Shown here piece after piece: positions 1 through 5,693 of a DNA stretch of 6,237 nt. Source of the DNA: Pseudomonadota bacterium. GTDB taxonomy: Bacteria > Myxococcota_A > UBA796 > SXON01. The stretch spans positions 1 to 6,237 of the forward strand of contig SXOM01000208.1 of NCBI GenBank assembly GCA_005776735.1. The letters run 5' to 3'. The position numbers and the translations under genes were made by a program. Below the pieces are notes generated by a model. That model was given only the letters and a program-made list of their open reading frames with translations, did not search any database and had not been told where the DNA came from. Each line of letters starts with the position of its first letter. Positions within the stretch are counted from its first letter, which is position 1.

Positions 1-226
1 CCCCGGCGCGGGCGGCCCCGTTTCGCTGCGCTGGACGCTGGGCGACGCCTGGCAGCTCTCGGGCGCCGACACGAGCTGGACCCTTCGCCGCGGCGCGGTC
101 GAGGTGAAGGTCGAGCTGCCCGGGCAACTGCGCTGGCGCGCCGAGGCGGGCGGGCCCGCCGCGCTGTACGGCGAAGGCGACGTGCCGGCCGGCGCCGAGC
201 TGGTGAGCGGCTTCGAACTACGCTGA
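1..226 (+). CDS. C-terminal 74 codons of an unidentified protein (5' end outside window)
   Basis: The reading frame is open from base 2 and stops at TGA 224-226. The fragment is rich in Trp, Leu and Arg with alternating hydrophobic and charged residues (for example GAVEVKVELP followed by LRWRAEAGG), which suggests a beta-sheet C-terminal domain. It ends with ALYGEGDVPAGAELVSGFELR-like sequence. An RW...L near the start, a strand-rich middle and a late YGE are reminiscent of the C-terminal beta-sandwich of heparinase II/III-like polysaccharide lyases and related proteins. That is a pattern impression from one short fragment, and no catalytic part is visible. Codon use (strong G/C third positions) supports real coding. 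Its stop codon lies beyond that of the opposing gene, so the two genes overlap tail to tail by 9 bp. I do not assign a function. Confidence 0.6.
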   Translation, partial: PGAGGPVSLRWTLGDAWQLSGADTSWTLRRGAVEVKVELPGQLRWRAEAGGPAALYGEGDVPAGAELVSGFELR

Positions 227-310
227 GCGGCGGCGGCGGGCCCAGAGCGCCGCGGCGAGCACCCCGGCGGCCGAGGCCGCGCCGGGTCCGGGCGTGCTGC
301 AGCCGCAGCC
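218..310 (-). other. MYXO-CTERM surface-sorting tail
   Basis: The last 30 or so residues have the three parts of the MYXO-CTERM signal: TGCGCSTPGPG (Cys972, Cys974), a short hydrophobic Ala/Leu-rich stretch (about 981-994) and a basic end RRRRSA. In the myxobacterial family this tail is processed by a CPBP-family intramembrane protease (myxosortase) and directs proteins to the cell surface. A role for the Cys in lipid attachment has been proposed for the family. None of the processing machinery lies in this window. The four Arg are the only Lys/Arg after residue 964. Confidence 0.9.
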
Positions 311-3220
311 CGTCGGCGCTTCGTCGACCTTCTCGCCCGTGTCCGCCGGCTCGTCGTCGCACCCTTCGTCCACGACGTAGTTGCAGGAGTTGTCGACCCC
401 GTCGCACACCTCGGGCGCGCCGAAGTGGGAGGTGGCCGCCGCGTCGTCGCAGTCGGTGGCGGAGTCGTCGGCGGTCGCTTCGCCCGTGTCGTCGCAGTCG
501 AGGTCGGCCGACGCGACGAGCTGCGGATCTTCGGCGGTCTGCCCGTCGTCGTCGGCGTCGGCGAAGCACAGCTCGCCGCTGTCGCAGTCGGCGTCGACCC
601 CGTCGGCCGGCTCCTCCTCGGCGCCGGGGTGGATGTCGGCGTCTTCGTCGTCGCAGTCCGCGCCGCCGAACGCCACCGCGTCGTGCCCGTCGCCGTCGGC
701 GTCGTACTCGTCGGACGCGTCGCAGTCTTCGATCACGCCGTCGTACGGGTCGTCCGGGGCGCCGGGCCAGACGTCGTTGTCGGTGTCGTCGCAGTCGGCG
801 CCGCCGTGGTCGGCGCTCTCCCAGCCGTCGGCGTCGGCGTCGAAGTCCGACCCGCCGGAGCAGTCCCCGTCGAGGCCGTCGTACCAGACCTCGGCCGCGC
901 CCGGGTAGGTGGCGCTGTTGGCGTCGTCGCAGTCGTCGCCGCCTTCGGACTCGGCGTCGTGGCCGTCGCCGTCGGCGTCGTACTCGTCGGCGGCGTCGCA
1001 GTCGCTGACCTCCCCGTCGTACGGCGTGTCGGGGGCCCCGGGGTAGGTGGTGGCCACCGCGTCGTCGCAGTCGTCGCCGCCGTAGGTGGCGCTGGTGTAG
1101 CCGTCGGCGTCGGCGTCGTAGTCGTCGCCGCCGTCGCAGGCCTCGTCGGCCCCGTCGTACCAGGTCTCCACCGCGCCGAGGTACGCGCCGGGGTCCTCGT
1201 CGTCGCAGTCGTCACCGGCGCACGCGAGGGCGTCCTGGCCGTCTTCGTCGACGTCGCACAGGTCGTCGCCGGAGCAGTCCTGGTCCACGCCGTCGTAGGG
1301 GGTCTCGGGGGCGGCCGGGTAGGTGTCGACGTCGCCGTCGTCGCAGTCGGTGGCGTCGGCGGTGTAGCCGGCGGGCTCGTCGCAGGCCGGCGTGCTCGAC
1401 GCGGCGTCGCCGTAGCCGTCGGCGTCCGCGTCCGCGTACCAGGTGGACGCGTCGACCGCGTCGGGCTCGTCGGCGCTGCCGTCGCAGTCGTCGTCGTCCC
1501 CGTCACAATACTCGGTCGCCCCGGGGTACTCGGCCGCGTCGCCGTCGTCGCAGTCCGACGCGTCGGCCACATGGCCGGCCGGCGCCCCGCAGTCGGCGAT
1601 GCCGCGGGTCGCGTCGCCGTAGCCGTCGGTGTCGTCGTCGGGGTACCACGCGGCCGCGTCGACCGCGGTGGACTCGTCCACGGCGCCGTCGCAGTTGTCG
1701 TCGTCTCCGTCGCAGTACTCGGCTGCGCCAGGGAACTCGGCAACATCGGTGTCGTCGCAGTCGGTGGCGAGCGCGACGTAGCCGGACGGCGCGGTGCAGG
1801 AGACGGTGGTCGTGCCGCTCACGCCGTAGCCGTCGGTGTCGGCGTCCCGGTACCACGTGGCGGCGTCGACCGCGCTGGACTCGTCGGTGGTGCCGTCGCA
1901 ATCGTCGTCGTCACCGTCGCAGCGTTCGGATGCCCCCGGATACTCGGCGCCGTCGCCGTCGTCGCAGTCTCCGGCGGTGGCGGTGTAGCCCGCCGGCGCC
2001 GTACACGAGCGGGTGCTGCCAGCCGAAGCGCCGTAGCCGTCGCTGTCGGCGTCCACGTACCAGGTGCCGGCGTCGGAGGCCGAGCTCTCGTCGGTGGTGC
2101 CGTCGCAGTCGTCATCCACCCCGTTGCACGACTCGGTGTCCCCGGGCGACACGTTGGCGTCGGTGTCGTCGCAGTCGGTCCCTGCCGCGACGTAGCCGCT
2201 CGGGGCCGAACACGCGGTGCTGGTGACGCTCGGATCGCCGTAGCCGTCGCTGTCGTCGTCCAGGTACCAGGTGTCGGCGTCCACGGCCGACGCTTCGTCG
2301 GTGGTGCCGTCGCAGTCGTCGTCCTCGCCGTCGCAGTACTCGGTGGACCCGGGGTACACGCCGGAGTCGGTGTCGTCACAGTCGGTCGAGTTGGCCACGT
2401 ACCCGGAGGGCAGGTCGCACGCGACCTTCGTCGACGAGGAGCGGCCGTACCCGTCGCTGTCGGAGTCGCGGTACCAGGTGGAGGCGTCGACCGCGGTGGC
2501 CTCGTCGGTGGTGCCATCGCAGTCGTCGTCTTCACCGTCGCAGTACTCGGTGGCGCCGGGGTACACGCTGGAGTCGGTGTCGTCGCAGTCGCGACTGTTG
2601 TTGACGTACCCCGAGGGGCGGGCGCACGCGCTGGTGGTGCTCGACGCGTCGCCGTACCCGTCGCTGTCGTCGTCGGCGTAGTAGGTCGACGTGGAGCACG
2701 TCGAGTAGGTGATCGTGCCGTTCCAGGTGCGCGGGGAGAAGCTGGAGCCGCCGAAGGTGGAGCTGTACGAGCGGCCGTACCCCTCGTAGATCGACATGTC
2801 GCTGTTCGACGCGTACACGCTGCCCAACGACGAAGTCGTCGTGTACTGCAGGCTGCACGAGGTGTAGGTGATGTACAGCGCGATGCGGCTCCCGGCGCTC
2901 ACGGTGATGGGCGTGCTCAGGCTCGCGTCCCACGCGCCGCCGGCCGAGGTCGCGGAGTGCGTCCCCGACGCCACCAGCGTCCATGCCGACGAGGTGGTCA
3001 GCACACTCGAGAGGGTGCTGGTGGTGTAGTAGATGAGGTAGGAGCAGCCGCTCGTGGCGGAGTACGAGTACGACCGGATCGAGCTGATCGTGAGGGCGTT
3101 GGTGGCGTACACGTCGAACATGGCGCCGTTCGACGCGTTGCCGCCCGCGCTGGTGGTCGACAGCGTGGCAGCCTCGGCGCTGGCCGCGAGCGTGGCCAAC
3201 CACAGGGTGAAGAAGGTCAT
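218..3220 (-). CDS. Secreted Asp-rich MopE-type repeat protein with MYXO-CTERM sorting tail
   Basis: This 1000-residue protein is predicted to be exported and displayed on the cell surface. Seen: a hydrophobic leader (residues 1-17, likely cut after AEA); an S/T/Y-rich domain (about 18-175) with only three Asp in the first 170 residues; units starting TWY then DxDxDG, DCDD and CDGxDDDCDG from 179; a variant 46-residue array (656-885); a terminal unit to about 955; then a GCGC/hydrophobic/RRRR tail. Known: DCDD repeats belong to the 'putative metal-binding motif' family named after MopE of Methylococcus, and DxDxDG loops usually bind Ca2+. Metal binding here is therefore inferred. Start: ATG at 3220 follows GGAG with a 7-nt gap. 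The frame is open further upstream, to an ATG at 3376, but that would run into the divergent fabL-like gene. A GTG at 3250 is a weaker alternative that would add an Arg before the otherwise uncharged leader. The partner or ligand is unknown. Confidence 0.9.
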   Translation of the reverse strand: MTFFTLWLATLAASAEAATLSTTSAGGNASNGAMFDVYATNALTISSIRSYSYSATSGCSYLIYYTTSTLSSVLTTSSAWTLVASGTHSATSAGGAWDASLSTPITVSAGSRIALYITYTSCSLQYTTTSSLGSVYASNSDMSIYEGYGRSYSSTFGGSSFSPRTWNGTITYSTCSTSTYYADDDSDGYGDASSTTSACARPSGYVNNSRDCDDTDSSVYPGATEYCDGEDDDCDGTTDEATAVDASTWYRDSDSDGYGRSSSTKVACDLPSGYVANSTDCDDTDSGVYPGSTEYCDGEDDDCDGTTDEASAVDADTWYLDDDSDGYGDPSVTSTACSAPSGYVAAGTDCDDTDANVSPGDTESCNGVDDDCDGTTDESSASDAGTWYVDADSDGYGASAGSTRSCTAPAGYTATAGDCDDGDGAEYPGASERCDGDDDDCDGTTDESSAVDAATWYRDADTDGYGVSGTTTVSCTAPSGYVALATDCDDTDVAEFPGAAEYCDGDDDNCDGAVDESTAVDAAAWYPDDDTDGYGDATRGIADCGAPAGHVADASDCDDGDAAEYPGATEYCDGDDDDCDGSADEPDAVDASTWYADADADGYGDAASSTPACDEPAGYTADATDCDDGDVDTYPAAPETPYDGVDQDCSGDDLCDVDEDGQDALACAGDDCDDEDPGAYLGAVETWYDGADEACDGGDDYDADADGYTSATYGGDDCDDAVATTYPGAPDTPYDGEVSDCDAADEYDADGDGHDAESEGGDDCDDANSATYPGAAEVWYDGLDGDCSGGSDFDADADGWESADHGGADCDDTDNDVWPGAPDDPYDGVIEDCDASDEYDADGDGHDAVAFGGADCDDEDADIHPGAEEEPADGVDADCDSGELCFADADDDGQTAEDPQLVASADLDCDDTGEATADDSATDCDDAAATSHFGAPEVCDGVDNSCNYVVDEGCDDEPADTGEKVDEAPTGCGCSTPGPGAASAAGVLAAALWARRRRSA
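566..1255 (-). repeat. Short-type MopE repeat array, five units at 46-residue (138-bp) spacing
   Basis: DCDD motifs fall at residues 671, 717, 763, 809 and 855 (exactly 46 apart, and 46 after the last long unit). DxDxDG loops start at 656, 702, 748, 794 and 840, each 15 residues before its DCDD. Compared with the long units, the Cys/PxGYV segment and the TTDE...TWY linker are missing, and EYCDG is replaced by PYDG or WYDG. Units from 9 on have only two Cys each. Asp is very dense: 27 of residues 701-800. The array is bracketed by two similar LC...DxDxDGQ segments (LC at 654-655 and 884-885). Adjacent units alternate between two subtypes. Confidence 0.93.
1256..2686 (-). repeat. Long-type MopE repeat array, seven units at 69-residue (207-bp) spacing
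   Basis: The T(or A)-W/Y-Y motif that opens each unit falls at residues 179, 248, 317, 386, 455, 524 and 593, always 69 apart. The DCDD motif falls at 211, 280, 349, 418, 487, 556 and 625, also always 69 apart. Each complete unit reads: WY, a DxDxDG loop, a Cys followed by PxGYV, DCDD, YPGA, EYCDG, DDDCDG, DE, VDA. Units 1-6 have four Cys with spacing 13, 15 and 7. Unit 7 is transitional: it keeps the first Cys, but EYCDG has become TPYDG and the unit is shorter. Units 1 and 2 are the most alike at DNA level, which fits growth by tandem duplication. On the plus strand the DCDD codons appear as GTCGTCGCAGTC, repeated about a dozen times across the two arrays. Confidence 0.95.
3170..3220 (-). 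other. Signal peptide of the repeat protein
   Basis: Residues 1-17 (MTFFTLWLATLAASAEA) form a hydrophobic core followed by small residues, with a plausible signal peptidase I site after AEA or one residue later. No Lys or Arg precedes the core, which is unusual for a Sec signal. Starting at the GTG at 3250 would add ten residues including one Arg. Export is inferred from this leader together with the many Cys pairs and the C-terminal sorting tail. Confidence 0.7.
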
Positions 3221-3287
3221 GGGCGCACTCCGCGGCGCGCAGGCTACCACGGGCGGCCGCCCCGGCGCGATCGGATAAGCCGCGCGC
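3221..3287. promoter_or_regulatory. Divergent promoter region between repeat protein and fabL-like gene, with 12-bp palindrome
   Basis: These 67 bp must hold the control signals for both genes. GGAG (read on the minus strand) lies 7 nt from the minus-strand ATG, and GGATAAG lies 8 nt before the plus-strand GTG. GGGCGGCCGCCC at 3251-3262 is a perfect 12-bp palindrome close to the middle. I see no convincing -35/-10 pair on either strand. The palindrome could be a shared operator, but GC-rich palindromes also arise by chance in such DNA. Confidence 0.45.
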
Positions 3288-4001
3288 GTGAACGTGCTCA
3301 TCACCGGCGCGAGCCGGGGCATCGGCGCCGCCATCGCGCGCCAGCTCGCCGCGCCGGGTCGCTCCCTGGTGCTCAACTACCTCCAGAACGCCGACGCCGC
3401 CGATGCGGTCGCGGCCGAGGTCCGCGCGCGCGGCGCCGAGGCCCGCCTGGTGCAGGGCGACGTGCGCAGCGAGGCCGACCTCGCCCGCCTCGCCGCCAGC
3501 TTCGACGAGGTGCACGTCCTGGTGCACAACGCCGCGATCGGCGTGCTCAAGCCGTACGACAAGATTCGCACGAGCCAGTGGGACCTCACGCTCGAGTCGT
3601 CGTTGCGCCCGTTCTGGCTGCTCACGAAGTTGTGCAGGTTCGCCGAAGGGGCCAGCGTGATCGGCCTGTCCTCGATGGGCAGCCAGCGCCACGTGCCCGG
3701 GTACGCGGCGATGGGCGCCGCCAAGGCGGGGATGGAGGCCCTCACCCGGCAGCTCGCGGTCGAGCTCGCGCCCCGGGTGCGCGTCAACACCGTCTGCGGC
3801 GGCGTCATCCGCACCGACGCGTTGCGCTACTTCCCCGACCAGGGCGCGCAGATGCTCGCGATCGCCGAGAAGCTCACGCCGCTCGGCCGCCCCGGCGAGC
3901 CCGAGGACCTCGCGAAGATCGTCGACCTCCTGGTCGATCCGCGCAGCTACTGGCTCACCGGGCAGGTGCTGGTCGCCGACGGCGGGATGAGCCTGCGCTG
4001 A
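3288..4001 (+). CDS. fabL: FabL-type enoyl-[acyl-carrier-protein] reductase (SDR family)
   Basis: Predicted to reduce trans-2-enoyl-ACP to acyl-ACP with NAD(P)H, the last step of each fatty-acid elongation cycle, in the cytoplasm. Seen in 237 residues: the cofactor motif TGASRGIG at 6-13 (Arg10 suits NADPH), HNAA at 80-83 where most relatives have NNAG/NNAA, Ser128-Ser129, Tyr139 and Lys146. Tyr139 and Lys146 are separated by six residues. The usual SDR position four before Lys is Met142. Tyr-x6-Lys is the known signature of enoyl-ACP reductases FabI and FabL, while FabG-type ketoreductases have Tyr-x3-Lys. The blocks SSMGSQR, ALTRQLAVEL, GGVIRTDALRYFP and DGGMSL closely resemble Bacillus subtilis FabL as I recall it (about 250 residues). 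Start: an in-frame TAA at 3276-3278 leaves GTG 3288 as the first usable start. The alternative is another SDR of unknown substrate. Confidence 0.78.
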   Translation: MNVLITGASRGIGAAIARQLAAPGRSLVLNYLQNADAADAVAAEVRARGAEARLVQGDVRSEADLARLAASFDEVHVLVHNAAIGVLKPYDKIRTSQWDLTLESSLRPFWLLTKLCRFAEGASVIGLSSMGSQRHVPGYAAMGAAKAGMEALTRQLAVELAPRVRVNTVCGGVIRTDALRYFPDQGAQMLAIAEKLTPLGRPGEPEDLAKIVDLLVDPRSYWLTGQVLVADGGMSLR

Positions 4002-4015
4002 GCGGCACCCCCGCT
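4001..4015. terminator. Weak hairpin between convergent genes, possible terminator
   Basis: AGCGG at 4001-4005 pairs with CCGCT at 4011-4015 around a 5-nt loop. It begins in the last base of the fabL-like stop codon, and only 18 bp separate this stop from that of the opposing gene. There is no T-tract on either side, so this is not a classical intrinsic terminator. Termination may rely on Rho or on read-through into the opposing gene. Confidence 0.2.
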
Positions 4016-4019
4016 GTCC

Positions 4020-5693
4020 TCAGAGGATGCCGTACTCGGGGCCCTGGCCGCCTTCCGGCGGGACCCAGGTGATGATCTGGTACGGATCGCGGATGTCGCA
4101 GGTCTTGCAGTGCACACAGTTGGAGAAGTCGATCTGCAGCTCGTTTCGGCCGGTCTTCTCGTCGTGGTGCATGTTGTAGACCTGGGCCGGGCAGAAGCGG
4201 GTGCACGGGTTGCCGTACTCCTGCGCACACTGGGTGGCGCAGATGTTCTTGTCGACCACGTGCAGGTGGGCGGGCTGCTTCTCTTCGTGCTTGGTGCCCG
4301 AGTGGTACACGTCGGTGAGCTTGTCGACGATGTAGGTGCCGTCGTAGGTGACGTCGTCCCGGCTCGGGTACGGGTGCTGGCCGCGCACCGCCGCGTTCTT
4401 GTGCATGCGCTCGTGGTCGTGGTGGAACGGCTTCTGCGCGCCCGGGCCGAACACCAGCGACAGGCCCACCGACGCCATGCCCGCGAGCACACCCTTCTCC
4501 ATCGACGGGTGGAAGTTGCGCATCGGCTCCATCTCCGTGCGGATCCACGAGTCGTCGACGCCCTTCTTGTAGGCGGCGAGCACCGCCTCGGTGGGCTCAC
4601 CGCGCTTGAGCGCTTCGAACGCCGCTTCGGCCGCGAGCATGCCCGACTTCATCGACAAGTGGATGCCCTTGATGCGGCCAGGGTTGAGGAAGCTCGCGCT
4701 GTCGCCCACGATCATCGCGCCGGGGGCGTAGAGCTTGGGGATGGACGGCCACCCGCCGACGGTGACCGCCTTGGCGCCGTACTTCACCACCTTGCCCTTG
4801 CCGAGCTTCTCGCGGATGGCGGGGTGGTCCTTGAGCTTCTGCAAGAGGTAGTGGGCGTCCATCGCGGGGTCCTTCGCGTCGAGGCCCACCATCATGCCCA
4901 CCGCGTACCGATCGCCCGCCAACGAGTAGATGAAGGCACCGCCGAAGGTCTGCAGGTCCAGCGGATAGCCGAAGGTGAGCACGACCTCGCCCTGCTTGAC
5001 GGTGCCGGGCGGCATCTCGAGGACCTCCTTCACGCCGATCTCGTAGACCATCGGCTGGCTGTCCTTGTCGAGCTGGTACCGGTGGATGAGCTGGCGGGTG
5101 AGCGTGCCGCGCGGCCCTTCGCCGAGCACGGTGACCTTGGCCTGGATGTCGATGCCGGGCTCGAACGTGGGCTTGGGCTGGCCGTCGGGGCCGATGCCCT
5201 TGTCGCCGGTGCGCACGCCGACCACCGCGTCGTTCTCGTACAACAGTTGGGTGCCCGCGAACCCCGCGAAGAGCATGAGCCCACGCGCCTCGGCCTGGGC
5301 CGCCAGCCACTTCTGGAGCTTGGCGATGCTGATGATGGGGTGACCGTGATCTTCCATGCCCGGCGGCATCAGCGGCGCGGGGACCGCGTGCTTCTTGGTG
5401 AGGGTGAGGAAGGTCTCCTTCTCGATGTACCGCTCGACGAAGTTCGGGTCTTGCTGCTTCCAGTCCGGGATCAGCTCGTCGAGCGCCTTGGGGTCGAGCA
5501 CCGCCCCGGAGATCGCGTGGGCGCCGATCTCGGAGCCCTTGTCCATCAGCGCGATCGTGAGCTCGGGGAGCGCCGGCTGGGCGCCCGCTTCGTTGTGGGC
5601 CTTGATGAGGTCCAAGAGTCGGATCGCACCGGCGAGGCAGGCGGGGCCCCCTCCGACGAAGAGGACGTCGACCGGCATGGCTTCGCGCTGCAT
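4020..5693 (-). CDS. Electron transfer flavoprotein-ubiquinone oxidoreductase (ETF-QO)
   Basis: Passes electrons from reduced ETF (fed by acyl-CoA and other dehydrogenases) to the membrane quinone pool, using FAD and a [4Fe-4S] cluster. Seen in 557 residues: FAD-binding GGGPAC at 14-19, IGAHAISGAVLDP at 56-68, GDKGIGPDGQP at 163-173, quinone-side GYPLDLQTFGG at 242-252, the second FAD motif (GD at 330-331, then RIKGIHLSMKSG) and a C-terminal ferredoxin-like domain with Cys501 (FCPA), Cys526, Cys529 and Cys532 (NCVHCKTC) and a WVPPEGGQGPEYG end. These blocks match human ETF-QO closely; length fits the bacterial family. Start: ATG 5693 follows GGGAG with a 6-nt gap; the next in-frame Met (residue 6) has a poorer site. 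Odd points: Cys19 replaces the third Gly of the FAD motif, and three extra Cys (485, 489, 497) precede the cluster ligands. ETF subunits are not in the window. It is likely bound to the inner face of the cytoplasmic membrane. Confidence 0.95.
   Translation of the reverse strand: MQREAMPVDVLFVGGGPACLAGAIRLLDLIKAHNEAGAQPALPELTIALMDKGSEIGAHAISGAVLDPKALDELIPDWKQQDPNFVERYIEKETFLTLTKKHAVPAPLMPPGMEDHGHPIISIAKLQKWLAAQAEARGLMLFAGFAGTQLLYENDAVVGVRTGDKGIGPDGQPKPTFEPGIDIQAKVTVLGEGPRGTLTRQLIHRYQLDKDSQPMVYEIGVKEVLEMPPGTVKQGEVVLTFGYPLDLQTFGGAFIYSLAGDRYAVGMMVGLDAKDPAMDAHYLLQKLKDHPAIREKLGKGKVVKYGAKAVTVGGWPSIPKLYAPGAMIVGDSASFLNPGRIKGIHLSMKSGMLAAEAAFEALKRGEPTEAVLAAYKKGVDDSWIRTEMEPMRNFHPSMEKGVLAGMASVGLSLVFGPGAQKPFHHDHERMHKNAAVRGQHPYPSRDDVTYDGTYIVDKLTDVYHSGTKHEEKQPAHLHVVDKNICATQCAQEYGNPCTRFCPAQVYNMHHDEKTGRNELQIDFSNCVHCKTCDIRDPYQIITWVPPEGGQGPEYGIL

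Noticed and set aside
1256..2686. Kynurenine-type copper site as in Methylococcus MopE, suggested by the conserved Trp in most long units
   Set aside because: That site also needs specific His residues. His is nearly absent from these units and the Trp sits in a WY linker before an acidic loop, so only generic cation binding is supported.
566..2686. CRISPR array or satellite-type DNA repeat, suggested by dozens of GTCGTCGCAGTC-like words
   Set aside because: The periods are whole codons (207 and 138 bp), the reading frame is intact throughout, and the units differ mostly at tolerated residues, so the repeats are protein-coding.
3221..3376. Longer N-terminus for the repeat protein starting at the ATG at 3376
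   Set aside because: It would bury the signal peptide behind 52 residues and overlap the divergent fabL-like gene by 89 bp. The ATG at 3220 has a good ribosome-binding site and opens directly into the leader.
425..4072. A stop-free plus-strand frame of over 1200 codons running opposite the repeat gene and on through the fabL-like gene
   Set aside because: Its translation is a monotonous Val/Gly/Ala/Arg string that mirrors the DCDD codons and then continues out of frame through a convincing reductase gene. This is what strong G/C third-position bias produces, not a gene.
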